Source of the DNA: Sphingobacterium prati
Lineage (GTDB): Bacteria > Bacteroidota > Bacteroidia > Sphingobacteriales > Sphingobacteriaceae
Direction of reading: 5' to 3'
NCBI RefSeq assembly: GCF_013167215.1
Contig: NZ_JABJWY010000024.1
Location: 310,001 to 374,000, forward strand
Length of the DNA: 64,000 nucleotides
Below the pieces are notes generated by a model. The model searched no databases and was not told where the DNA came from. It saw only the letters and a program-made list of their open reading frames with translations. Shown here piece by piece: positions 37,801 to 45,902 of this stretch (position 1 is the first letter of the stretch; each line of letters starts with the position of its first letter). Made by a program: the position numbers and the translations under genes.

Positions 37801-38437
37801 GGCGGGACTCGACGACAAAGGGCGCTCCTTAATTCGTGACGGTCAGGGCAACATCTTGGATTCAGAAGCCTCAACAGATGATTTCCAACCTACTGATCTA
37901 CGCTATATGGGCCGCATGAGTGCCCCTTATTTTGGTGGTTGGACAAATACCTTGTCTTACAAAAACTTTAGCTTAACAGCGCGTATGACCATGAAATTCG
38001 GGCACAAGGTACGTTGGAAAGAAGTCAATTCCACACAGTATCCTACAAATACAGCAGGTTTTGACGGATACCTTCCGAACAGCAAGGCTTTGGTAGACCG
38101 TTGGCGCAAACCCGGAGACGAGGCGCATACCAACATCCCCGGTGTCATCAATACCAACCTTAACAGCATACAACGCTTTGAGTATGCAGACATTAATGTC
38201 ATCGATGCCAGTCACATCCGACTGCAAATGCTGGCCTTGAGCTATAGTTTCCCAGCAAGCATACTAGGCAGCAATAAAGCCATCAAATCGTTGAGCATAG
38301 GGGCCACAGCCACCAATCTCGGCCTTTTATGGAAGAGGACAAATCGGGATATCGACCCAGATTATATGTTTGACGGCAGTTATGGCAGCATGCCACCCGT
38401 TACGAGCTATGTTTTCCGCATCAATATGGGATTTTAA
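34811..38437 (+). CDS. SusC-family TonB-dependent transducer with STN domain
   Basis: TonB-dependent receptor of about 1208 residues. The start at 34811 (MYQYFFAN) gives a long N-terminus and a signal anchor ending at TALHGQ; a further Met at 34763 is less likely. The order is a secretin/TonB N-terminal (STN) domain for sigma signalling (LEQILQQVRAQTGYDYVI), a carboxypeptidase-like domain (INGIVTDTQQKPLAGASVRIKG), the plug (LVVIDEKKIQESPALSLMERL and ITVLKDAAAASIWGSRAANG) and a barrel ending in Phe (RINMGF). Its operon partners are peptide- and transport-related rather than glycosidases, so the cargo may be a peptide or protein. Confidence 0.93.
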   Translation: MYQYFFANEKYQVNQPTQRPPIFSNFIIKLLMRFQLFCMLFLVLFLQTATALHGQNKIDLNVKRASLEQILQQVRAQTGYDYVIRPEHSKSFSALTINLSELELNEVLGLCFQGQSLGFIVRNKTIIVTDNQQQRTINGIVTDTQQKPLAGASVRIKGTNNQTRTNGKGIFVLSNVPSDAILEISYLGYELRQIDLSGTPASNLGPLFVLKQQISALDEVSVMANTGYQKLDPSKATGSLVVIDEKKIQESPALSLMERLEGQIPGVQFDTRTNRILVRSPNTFSSTSSTPLIVIDGFPAMEQQLSSNPTGSGDRLSATSTSAGILNNFNPDDIASITVLKDAAAASIWGSRAANGVIVIETKAGKMGKNSINFSSTLGTSAPPNLHNLRSMNAAEYIDFEKELFDNNFFYDPTSGWRAPNRSDAIMTMFRAKRGEISLDEENSILSQLGQMDNRQQIRDQLLQAAQSQQYNLSFNGAVQGARYYASAVYSKDRPIYRENNANNMSLTFNIENSYFNNKLKVALGLNHSIQKSKVNGAAIRAISPGAFGLTPYNLLLDENGNSINRYFAFTPQVAQERFESQGYLPWSYNHIDELNLSNDRYDNNLTRFTGQLTYRPLSWLNASLSGSYQKGLRNMESLRDRDSYEMRDLINSGTTVSSTGKLIYGVPLGGKYVTSNNKTDDYSLRFQLDGSKKFNDIHQIDLFAGSEIRQSQTMGYLQTRYGFDKDTYQSTVINPTVPYKDIYGGNKTLNIQDAPINIDRIRYLSYYANAGYTLLEKYFLTSSLRFDDATIIGVDRSKRAKPFWSTGLRWDLHKEDFMRALPWINALSWRGSIGTGGSVPRDGTSYTLYSASITDFYTQLPTGSISIPANQLLGWETTRTFNTGLDITALNNRLTVNLDYYTKRSYGIVASVPYNSTYGWSTLSFNTSNMKSHGIDLSIQGQIIQGPNWRWNSAFNLAYSSNEVTDDRFPNTLKTPGETSTPIEGYPIDQIFAYHWAGLDDKGRSLIRDGQGNILDSEASTDDFQPTDLRYMGRMSAPYFGGWTNTLSYKNFSLTARMTMKFGHKVRWKEVNSTQYPTNTAGFDGYLPNSKALVDRWRKPGDEAHTNIPGVINTNLNSIQRFEYADINVIDASHIRLQMLALSYSFPASILGSNKAIKSLSIGATATNLGLLWKRTNRDIDPDYMFDGSYGSMPPVTSYVFRINMGF

Positions 38438-38442
38438 GAATT

Positions 38443-39828
38443 ATGAACATGAAAAACAAGATTATCACCTTCAGCCTTGCCACCATATTCGTTTCCAGCC
38501 TGGCTTCCTGCCGTAAATTTGTGGAGATAGACCTGGTCGGCAAACGTGAACTAAAATATACGCAGGACTATCAGAGCCTGCTCAATAACAGCACTTCGGT
38601 GGAGCGATCGTATTATTGGCCAGTCTTGGCCAGCGACGATATCTATGGATCGGATGAAGCCTACCTCAATACACTATTACTGACCGATGCCAATGCCTAT
38701 AGCTGGAAAAGCGACCTTGTCGGTGACAACAGTGAGGACCCCGACTGGGCCGACCAATATAAACAGATCTACCTTTTCAATCAGATCGCAACGGAAATTA
38801 TGGAAAGCCAGGGCGGAACAGAGATCCAAAAGAAAAATATTCTGGCCCAGGCAAAAGTACATCGCGCGCTCAATTATTTCAACCTCGTCAATAGCTATGC
38901 GAAGCAGTATGATGCTTCAACTGCGAAAACTGATCTGGGTGTTCCCTTATTAACGAGTCCCGATCTGTATGTCAAGCTAGACCGTAAACCCATTGAGGCA
39001 GTTTACAAGCAGATTATTGAAGACCTTAACTCCGCCATCCCGGATCTTCCGGAGCAAGCCAATTTTAATACGCTGGCCTCCCGACCTGCCGCCGAGGGCA
39101 TCTTGGCGCGCGTATATTTACAGATGCGCGATTATGGGAAAGCGCTGCAGTATGCGGAGCTAGTACTGGCCAGACCACAGTATAAACTGATCGATCTCAG
39201 GCAGTACAAAGCGGTACCAAACAGCTATCCCAATGTCCTTGACGATACAGAAGAAATCTTTATAAAAAGTTTGCGCAATATAGCGCCAACATTGTCATTA
39301 AATCCCGAGCTACTGGCGCTTTTCGAGCCGGGTGACCTTCGCGCGACGCTCTTTATCGTTGACGGCAGCGCCTTCCCCTGGGCACCCTTCCAGGGCAAGG
39401 CCTACAACAAACATCGCATTATATCGGCCAATGCCAAAATTACCAATGGCCCCACCCTTCCGGAGATGATGCTGATCAAAGCAGAAGCCCTGGCCCGGGA
39501 TAATGGCCGTTTTGCGGAAGCTGTAGCTGTATTAAACAGCCTCCGAAGCAAACGCTTTGAAGACAGCGCTTACAAGCCCCTACAGATTCCCGGTCAGCAG
39601 GCGACCCTAAAGCTCGTGATCAACGAACGGCGAAAAGAGCTGATGGGAAAGGGATTGCGCTGGTTTGACCAGAAACGTCTCGCGGCCGAACCGGGGTTTG
39701 TCAACACGCAGACACGGACGTATAAAGGCGAGTCTTTCACCCTGGCCCCCAACAGCAATCGGTATGTCATGCCTATTGCATCCAAATACATTGTTTTAAA
39801 TCCTGAAATCGTTCAGAATCCCAGGTAA
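38443..39828 (+). CDS. SusD/RagB-family lipoprotein
   Basis: Cell-surface lipoprotein of 461 residues starting 5 bases after the SusC stop. Signal with lipobox: SSLASC followed by RKFVEIDLVGKRE. SusD features are YFNLVNSYAKQYD, LGVPLLTSPDL and the C-terminal NERRKELMGKGLRWFDQKRL. It is shorter than glycan-binding SusD proteins and similar in length to the third SusD of this window, which lies next to a thioredoxin gene. It forms the lid on the receptor encoded upstream. Confidence 0.92.
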   Translation: MNMKNKIITFSLATIFVSSLASCRKFVEIDLVGKRELKYTQDYQSLLNNSTSVERSYYWPVLASDDIYGSDEAYLNTLLLTDANAYSWKSDLVGDNSEDPDWADQYKQIYLFNQIATEIMESQGGTEIQKKNILAQAKVHRALNYFNLVNSYAKQYDASTAKTDLGVPLLTSPDLYVKLDRKPIEAVYKQIIEDLNSAIPDLPEQANFNTLASRPAAEGILARVYLQMRDYGKALQYAELVLARPQYKLIDLRQYKAVPNSYPNVLDDTEEIFIKSLRNIAPTLSLNPELLALFEPGDLRATLFIVDGSAFPWAPFQGKAYNKHRIISANAKITNGPTLPEMMLIKAEALARDNGRFAEAVAVLNSLRSKRFEDSAYKPLQIPGQQATLKLVINERRKELMGKGLRWFDQKRLAAEPGFVNTQTRTYKGESFTLAPNSNRYVMPIASKYIVLNPEIVQNPR

Positions 39829-39846
39829 CAAAAGCATTATAAATAT

Positions 39847-39934
39847 GATCCCCTACTGCTAGCGGGCGTACAAAGTATTTCCGCTGGTAGCAGGCACTGT
39901 GTCCATGACAACAAAAACACAGTGTCCGGGGATT
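39847..39934 (+). ncRNA. Candidate three-way-junction RNA element in the SusD-ABC intergenic gap
   Basis: Three nested pairings fit one structure. The outer stem ATCCCC (39848-39853) pairs with GGGGAT (39928-39933). Hairpin one pairs CTGCTAGCGG (39856-39865) with 39881-39893, with a 3-nt bulge. Hairpin two pairs CACTGTGT (39895-39902) with ACACAGTG (39917-39924). It lies 25 bases before the ABC ATPase start. It may be a processing or regulatory element or a dispersed repeat; I do not recognise it as a known family. Confidence 0.5.
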
Positions 39935-39958
39935 ACTCATACCAAAATAAAAGATAAC

Positions 39959-40903
39959 ATGAGCACAGCAAACGACACACCCATTGTTCAGGTGGTAGAT
40001 CTTTCCCATCGGTACAACGTCCAATGGGCTATCCGGGACATTAATTTTGAAGTACAAAAAAATGGCATCTATGGCCTATTAGGAGCCAATGGAGCTGGAA
40101 AATCTACGACCATGAATATCATGTGCGGCGTGGTGAACCAGTCACACGGTGAGGTCTATATCCGAGGCATCAGCATGGCACAGCATCCGGTAGAAGCAAA
40201 GAAACACATTGGCTTTCTCCCTCAACAGCCACCGTTGCTACCCGAATTGACGGTGGAGGAATATCTCACCCATACAGCCAACTTACGTCTGATGGCGCCC
40301 GACAAAATTCCTGCCGCTATCGAACGTGTGCTCTCAAAATGCAGCATCGCCCATTTCCGCCACCGCCTGCTCAAAAATCTGTCCGGTGGCTACCAGCAAC
40401 GGGTGGGTATCGCTCAGGCGATTATCCATGAGCCTGACTTTGTGGTATTGGATGAGCCAACCAATGGCCTCGATCCCAATCAGATCCTCGACATCCGGCA
40501 CCTGATCCGCGAGATCGCAGCAGAACGTACCGTCGTGTTGTCCACACACATCCTACAAGAAGTACAGGCGCTCTGCGATCATATCTGGATGATCCACGAG
40601 GGTCGCATGATTTTTTCGGGTTCACTTGAAGAATTTGACAATCAAGTCGCTCCCAACAGTGTTGTTGTCAGCCTGATATCGCCCCCATCCATGGAGGCAT
40701 TTCAGCAGCTTCCCGGCTTTGTTGATATGGAGCCATTGGGCAACATTAAGTTTCGAATACGCTCCACCAACACACAGGAACTCGTGGGGGCCTTAGTAGA
40801 AAAAAGCGTCCAGGAAAATTGGAATCTGATCGAGATCTATTCCGAAAAAAGTTCGCTCGAAAACGTATTTGCCGAAATGACACGAAAAAGAAGAAAAGTA
40901 TAA
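39959..40903 (+). CDS. ABC transporter ATP-binding protein (GldA-like)
   Basis: ATPase of about 314 residues. Walker A GANGAGKST is at 42-50, the Q-loop follows at GFLPQQPPLLPELTV, the signature is LSGGYQQR, Walker B is FVVLDEPTNGLDP and the switch His is in LSTHILQEV. It resembles the ATPases of the GldA/Gld-type exporters of Bacteroidota and the NatA/drug group. The ATG at 39959 is used; a GTG reading from 39899 would run through a predicted RNA structure. It pairs with the next gene, which supplies the membrane domain. Confidence 0.9.
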   Translation: MSTANDTPIVQVVDLSHRYNVQWAIRDINFEVQKNGIYGLLGANGAGKSTTMNIMCGVVNQSHGEVYIRGISMAQHPVEAKKHIGFLPQQPPLLPELTVEEYLTHTANLRLMAPDKIPAAIERVLSKCSIAHFRHRLLKNLSGGYQQRVGIAQAIIHEPDFVVLDEPTNGLDPNQILDIRHLIREIAAERTVVLSTHILQEVQALCDHIWMIHEGRMIFSGSLEEFDNQVAPNSVVVSLISPPSMEAFQQLPGFVDMEPLGNIKFRIRSTNTQELVGALVEKSVQENWNLIEIYSEKSSLENVFAEMTRKRRKV

Positions 40904-40915
40904 TTCCATTCAAAC

Positions 40916-43213
40916 ATGAAAACGACATTAAAAATAGCAAAAACAGAGCTGCAGGTGCTTTTTTACTCACCTGTCGCATGGCTTGTCCTGATGATCTTTA
41001 CCTTTCAGATAGGTTATTTATTTTCCGCCTCCTATGCCGGTATGGTCCAGCTACAATCCATGAAAATTGACCTTGTCAATGCAACGGAAAGCTTATTTTC
41101 ATCTGCTTGGGGTGGTATCTATCCAAAGGTACAATCCTATCTCTACCTCTACATGCCCTTATTGACGATGAGCATAATGAGCCGGGAATATAGCAGTGGT
41201 TCCATCAAATTATTGTATTCTTCACCCATCACCAATAGCCAGATTATTCTCGGCAAATATATTGCACTGCTGCTTTTTGGTCTTGTCCTTACCTTATCAG
41301 TCTCAATTCTGGTCATTTTTACCATGAGCACGGTGGTGAATGCAGATATCGGACCGATGATGACGGGCCTGCTCGGACTTTTCCTGTTGTTGTCAGCCTA
41401 TGCTGCAGTGGGTCTTTTTATGTCGTCATTGACCAGCTACAATATCGTGGCGGCCATTGGTACACTCTGTGTATTTGCGATGATGAACTTTGCACGTGGC
41501 CTTTGGCAGGACATTCCCTTTGTTCGTGAGATTACCTATTGGCTGGCCATCAATGGCCGAGCTGACACCTTTATCGCAGGCTTGATCACGACAGAAGATA
41601 TTCTTTACTTCATTCTTGTTAATGTACTTTTTGTCAGCTACTCTATATTCCGTCTTCAAGCCATCAGAAAGAAACAGTCGATAGGCAAAAACCTACTGAA
41701 ATTTGGCGGTATCACCTTTGCGGTGTTCTTTGTCGGATACCTGACCACCCTGCCTTTTGTCAAATTATATTATGACAGCACCTACCGAAAAAGCAATACC
41801 CTACGCCCCAGTAGCCAAGCTATCATGGGAAAACTGAACGGTGGATTTAAGATCACCACCTACGTCAATATGCTTGATGGAAATAGTTTTATCGGACTCC
41901 CTTCCGCCTACAAAAGTGATGTAGGCTCGTTTGAGAAATACATCCGTTTCAAGCCCGAAATAGAGATGGAATATGTGTATTACTACCATCAGACCGAGAA
42001 TCCCATTCTCGACCGACAGTTTCCAAAACTCGATGCCGAACAGCGTTTGGACACCCTGCGGAAATTCAATAAATGGAATTTTGATATCCTTCCTTATGAG
42101 GCCATCAAAAAACAAGTAGACCTCTCTTCGGAAAACTATCGTTTTGTACGTGTACTGGAACGTGAAAATGGGCGGAAGACCTTCTTACGTGTTTACGATG
42201 ACATGCAACGCGTGCCGTTCGAATCCGAAATCAGCGCTGCCATCAAACGTCTGGTCATGGATGAGCTACCTGTGGTGGGCTTTGTATCGGGACATGGCGA
42301 GCGCAACAGCAACTCTACACAGGACCGCGGTTATAAGACTATCACTCAGGAAAAGACCTTCCGTTATTCGATGATCAACCAAGGTTTTGATTTCAAAGAA
42401 ATTGACCTTTCAAAGCCAGTTCCCGAAAACATCAATATCTTGATTATTGCCGAACCGCGCCAGGCCTACAATGACCGGGAATTATCCAACCTGCATGCCT
42501 ATATCGCCAGCGGCCGCAATATGATGCTCGCCGGAGAGCCGGGGCAAGAAGCTATTTTCAACCGCATCGCATCGCCATTGGGCGTTACCTTAGAACCTGG
42601 CGTACTGGTCAAACAGCAAGAAGCCTTACAACCAGACCTGTTGACACTCAAACCGACCAAGACGGGCGAGGATTTTTCCTATTACCTCCAACCAATGACC
42701 CGCCGCGAAGAGGTCATCACGATGTCCGGTACAGCTGGTATCCTGGTATCGCCACAATCGCCGTTCCAATCCAAGGTACTTTTTACCTCGGATACGACCG
42801 GGACCTGGAATGAGCTTGAAAACCTTAATTTCATTGACAACAAACCAGCTGTCAACGCCGCTGCCGGCGAGCATGAGGGAAGCCGCCCAACAGTCGTGGC
42901 CCTATCCCGAAAAGTCGGCCATAAAGAACAAAAAATCCTGGTCACCGGAGATGCCGACTGGATCAGCAACAGCGAACTTTTCATCAAACGCAATCAGGTC
43001 AATGCCTCCAACTTTTCGTTGGTCAGCGCAGCTTTCTCCTGGCTTAGTGATGGCGAAGTCCCTGTGGATATGCGTCTACCCGATTCGATTGATAAAAGCC
43101 TACGGATCGGCGAAAGCAGCTGGACATACATTGAATTGCTAATCAAATACATCATACCACTGGGCATGTTGGGTGCTGGTATCATTATCTGGATCAGAAG
43201 AAGGGGGCGTTAA
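40916..43213 (+). CDS. ABC permease fused to a GldG-like periplasmic domain
   Basis: Protein of 765 residues combining two parts that are usually separate proteins in Bacteroidota. Residues 1-260 are an ABC-2 type permease with six likely helices and the REYSSGSIKLLYSSPIT loop seen in GldF. The remainder has a membrane anchor near residue 270 and a large domain like GldG/ABC_transp_aux (VVGFVSGHGERN, ILIIAEPRQAYNDREL, NMMLAGEPG, and VTGDADWISNSEL), closing with a final helix IIPLGMLGAGIIIWI. It presumably forms a transporter with the preceding ATPase. The operon context suggests peptide handling rather than gliding. Confidence 0.87.
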   Translation: MKTTLKIAKTELQVLFYSPVAWLVLMIFTFQIGYLFSASYAGMVQLQSMKIDLVNATESLFSSAWGGIYPKVQSYLYLYMPLLTMSIMSREYSSGSIKLLYSSPITNSQIILGKYIALLLFGLVLTLSVSILVIFTMSTVVNADIGPMMTGLLGLFLLLSAYAAVGLFMSSLTSYNIVAAIGTLCVFAMMNFARGLWQDIPFVREITYWLAINGRADTFIAGLITTEDILYFILVNVLFVSYSIFRLQAIRKKQSIGKNLLKFGGITFAVFFVGYLTTLPFVKLYYDSTYRKSNTLRPSSQAIMGKLNGGFKITTYVNMLDGNSFIGLPSAYKSDVGSFEKYIRFKPEIEMEYVYYYHQTENPILDRQFPKLDAEQRLDTLRKFNKWNFDILPYEAIKKQVDLSSENYRFVRVLERENGRKTFLRVYDDMQRVPFESEISAAIKRLVMDELPVVGFVSGHGERNSNSTQDRGYKTITQEKTFRYSMINQGFDFKEIDLSKPVPENINILIIAEPRQAYNDRELSNLHAYIASGRNMMLAGEPGQEAIFNRIASPLGVTLEPGVLVKQQEALQPDLLTLKPTKTGEDFSYYLQPMTRREEVITMSGTAGILVSPQSPFQSKVLFTSDTTGTWNELENLNFIDNKPAVNAAAGEHEGSRPTVVALSRKVGHKEQKILVTGDADWISNSELFIKRNQVNASNFSLVSAAFSWLSDGEVPVDMRLPDSIDKSLRIGESSWTYIELLIKYIIPLGMLGAGIIIWIRRRGR

Positions 43214-43215
43214 TT

Positions 43216-44553
43216 ATGGGATTATTCATAGACAAACAGACGCGGGACGACCTCTCGATCTTTGCTGCCAGGGGTACAGAGTCCATCTTTGGTCTCTACA
43301 ACAAAACCGCCACCTCGGGCGGAGCCGAACTTCTGGAAGAATGGTTCAATTATCCGCTTTCAGATGCTACCGCCATTGGCCGGCGTACGGCTACCATTCA
43401 ATATTTTATGGAGCAGCCTATGCAATTCCCCTTCCAGTCCAGCTGGTTTGACCAGGCCCTATTTTATCTGGATATGGCCGATGAGCGTAGCCGCCTGCAA
43501 GCGGGAAATCTGACTTTTAAAGAACGCTTTCAGCAATTTGCCGGTGGCGATACCGACTACAAAAAAGTGATTGCCGGCATTATCGCCTGCAGCAAAATCA
43601 TGCACTGCTGGAAAGAGCTTATCCATTCCAGCACCGGCACTGAAGATAACTATCGGGAAGAACTAAAAAAGTGGTCTCTCAAATTTGAGAACAGTGGATT
43701 AGACCAGGTTCCGCTGCTCAAAGAAAAAGAGCCGCTAAAGCGTGATACGGTCATTCAATACGACAATATCCTCCGCTTCGAGGAAAAAGACCTCTTATTA
43801 AATATCCTTCGTGACATCTATACCTTTGACGTTTACCTGAGTGTTGCCCGCGTCGCCAACGAGCGGCATTTCGTCCTTCCACTTGTCGATAGCAGTAAGG
43901 ATCAACACCTGATCTATGAAGGTGTATTTCATCCACTGGTCAGGAATGCCAAAGGCAACGACCATAGTATGGACATCTTACACAATATCACCTTCCTGAC
44001 CGGGGCCAATATGGCCGGTAAGTCCACCTTTATGAAGTCGTTGGGTATTGCACTTTATTTGGCACATGTCGGCTTTCCAGTGCCGGCAAAACGTTTGGTA
44101 TTCAGTCCTCGGGACGGGATTTTTACCTCGATCAACCTGCCCGACAATATCGCCATGGGCTATAGCCATTTTTTCGCCGAGGTATTGCGCATCAAGAAGG
44201 TCGCCCAGCAGCTTGCTGAGGGGCGCCGGCTTTTCGTCATTTTCGATGAGATGTTTCGGGGTACCAATGTCAAGGATGCCTTTGAAGGTACCGTTGAAGT
44301 GGTCTCCAGACTATATCATCATCCCAGATGTCAATTTGTACTATCCACCCATATTCTCGAAGCCGGAGAGCAGCTGATGCACGCGTATCCCGATATCAAA
44401 TTTGTTTTTCTACCCACAACCATGGTACAAGGCAAGCCAAGCTACAGCTATAAGCTGCAACAGGGGATTTCGGCAGACAGGCATGGAATGATCATCATAG
44501 AAAACGAAGGCATCATTGATTTATTAACTTCTCAAAAACAAACGGGCTTATGA
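43216..44553 (+). CDS. Stand-alone MutS-core ATPase, first of a tandem pair
   Basis: A 445-residue protein containing only the core (lever) and ATPase parts of MutS. The start DKQTRDDLSIF and SIFGLYNKTATSGGAELLEEW matches the MutS core domain. The ATPase has Walker A GANMAGKST at residues 263-271, Walker B FVIFDEMFRGTN and the switch VLSTHILE. The mismatch-recognition and connector domains of MutS are missing, so it is not a mismatch repair protein. The start codon follows the permease stop by 2 bases, and the 3' end overlaps the next paralogue by 4 bases. Its role next to a transporter is unknown. Confidence 0.88.
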   Translation: MGLFIDKQTRDDLSIFAARGTESIFGLYNKTATSGGAELLEEWFNYPLSDATAIGRRTATIQYFMEQPMQFPFQSSWFDQALFYLDMADERSRLQAGNLTFKERFQQFAGGDTDYKKVIAGIIACSKIMHCWKELIHSSTGTEDNYREELKKWSLKFENSGLDQVPLLKEKEPLKRDTVIQYDNILRFEEKDLLLNILRDIYTFDVYLSVARVANERHFVLPLVDSSKDQHLIYEGVFHPLVRNAKGNDHSMDILHNITFLTGANMAGKSTFMKSLGIALYLAHVGFPVPAKRLVFSPRDGIFTSINLPDNIAMGYSHFFAEVLRIKKVAQQLAEGRRLFVIFDEMFRGTNVKDAFEGTVEVVSRLYHHPRCQFVLSTHILEAGEQLMHAYPDIKFVFLPTTMVQGKPSYSYKLQQGISADRHGMIIIENEGIIDLLTSQKQTGL

Positions 44554-45899
44554 GTTTCATCATTGATAAACAAACACTTCAGGATCTCAATATTTCCGGT
44601 AAATATAAACGCGATTCCATCTTTTCACTTTACAATAAGACCGAGACCTTTGGCGGGGAGCTGCTGCTGGAAAAACTGTTTCAGCAGCCTTTTACCACCC
44701 CTGATGCCATTGATAGACAGGCAGCGCTGGTTTCATTTTTCAGGAGTTTACCGCATATCTTCCAGATCAACGCAGATGATCTGGATATTGCACAGAGTTT
44801 TACCAACAGCTATTCGGATCAAGGCTTTGCCTTGACCCTCGCCCATGCAGGCCGCCGCAAGCTGCTGGCCAGCCTGGGTTTAAAAGAAGAAAAGAAATAC
44901 CTGGAGTCCGGTATTCGCACCACCCTTCGGATTATGCTGCATTTGGCCGGTTATCTATCCGAACTTCAACAGCAGGACAACACAGGCCTGCTCCAGGGAA
45001 GCATCTTTGACCAATCGTGGTTGCGCGAGGAATATGGCCAGCTGGTACAGCTACAGCAGAAAATCGAATCCCATGCTGAGGGTATCCCCCTAGGTTTGAC
45101 AGCAAGCTGTGATTATCAGTTGCGGCACAAGTGGTCCAAAGAGATTCAGCAGAGCCTCTCTGCAGTCTATCACATCGATCTTTATCAGTCTATTGCTTCC
45201 GTTGCCAATGCGCAGGGTTTTGTGCGGGCTGAAGTCCTTCCGGCAGAAAGACAACATATTCTGCTCGAAAATGTCTATCATCCGACCATTCCCAATGCCG
45301 TGGGCAATGACCTGCATTTTGATCGCGAGAAGAACCTCATCTTTCTGACCGGGGCAAATATGGCGGGCAAATCCACCTATATGAAGAGCTTTGGCATTGC
45401 CATTTACCTTGCCCATCTAGGCCTTCCGGTGCCCGCTAAGAGGATGCTATTTTCCGTAAAAGAGGGCTTATACAGTTCCATCAACGTGTCGGACGACATC
45501 GATATGGGCCATAGCCACTATTATGCTGAGGTGCTCCGTGTCAAAAAGGTGGCCGAGTATGTCAATCAAAGGAAAAATATGGTTGTGATTTTTGATGAAC
45601 TCTTCAAGGGGACTAATGTCAAGGATGCTTTTGAAGCCACCCTTACGGTCACACGCGCATTCCAGCAACACCACAATTGCCAGTACCTGATCTCCACACA
45701 CATTGTTGAAGTAGGCCAGCAGCTGCAGCAGGAAGATAGTTCTGTTCAGTTTGTCTATATGCCTACCCAGATGCGCGGACAAGTCCCCTATTACAGCTAC
45801 CGGTCCGAAAAAGGAATCAGCAGCGACAAACATGGAATGGTACTGATCCAGAAAGAAAAGGTACTTGAATTATTAGAACAAAACCGTAAAAATATTTAA
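44550..45899 (+). CDS. Stand-alone MutS-core ATPase, second of a tandem pair
   Basis: A 449-residue paralogue of the previous gene product with the same layout: DKQTLQDLNISGKYKRDSIFSLYNKTETFG at the start in the same positions, Walker A GANMAGKST near residue 268, Walker B VVIFDELFKGTN and the switch LISTHIVEV. It too lacks MutS domains I and II. The overlap with its neighbour (stop TGA inside ATGA) indicates translational coupling, and dimerisation through the ATPase domains as in MutS suggests a heterodimer. Neither copy shows a broken motif, so both should be active. Function unknown. Confidence 0.88.
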   Translation: MSFIIDKQTLQDLNISGKYKRDSIFSLYNKTETFGGELLLEKLFQQPFTTPDAIDRQAALVSFFRSLPHIFQINADDLDIAQSFTNSYSDQGFALTLAHAGRRKLLASLGLKEEKKYLESGIRTTLRIMLHLAGYLSELQQQDNTGLLQGSIFDQSWLREEYGQLVQLQQKIESHAEGIPLGLTASCDYQLRHKWSKEIQQSLSAVYHIDLYQSIASVANAQGFVRAEVLPAERQHILLENVYHPTIPNAVGNDLHFDREKNLIFLTGANMAGKSTYMKSFGIAIYLAHLGLPVPAKRMLFSVKEGLYSSINVSDDIDMGHSHYYAEVLRVKKVAEYVNQRKNMVVIFDELFKGTNVKDAFEATLTVTRAFQQHHNCQYLISTHIVEVGQQLQQEDSSVQFVYMPTQMRGQVPYYSYRSEKGISSDKHGMVLIQKEKVLELLEQNRKNI

Positions 45900-45902
45900 A
45901 AC

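Noticed and set aside
39899..39958. GTG-initiated extension of the ABC ATPase
   Set aside because: It would translate through the predicted three-way-junction element and adds residues not expected in the family; ATG 39959 is better.
39959..43213. Calling the ABC genes gliding motility genes gldA/gldFG
   Set aside because: Similarity is at family level only; no other gliding genes are nearby and the neighbours concern uptake and proteolysis.
43216..45899. Calling the two MutS-like genes DNA mismatch repair proteins
   Set aside because: Both lack the mismatch-binding and connector domains, and the operon is transport-related.
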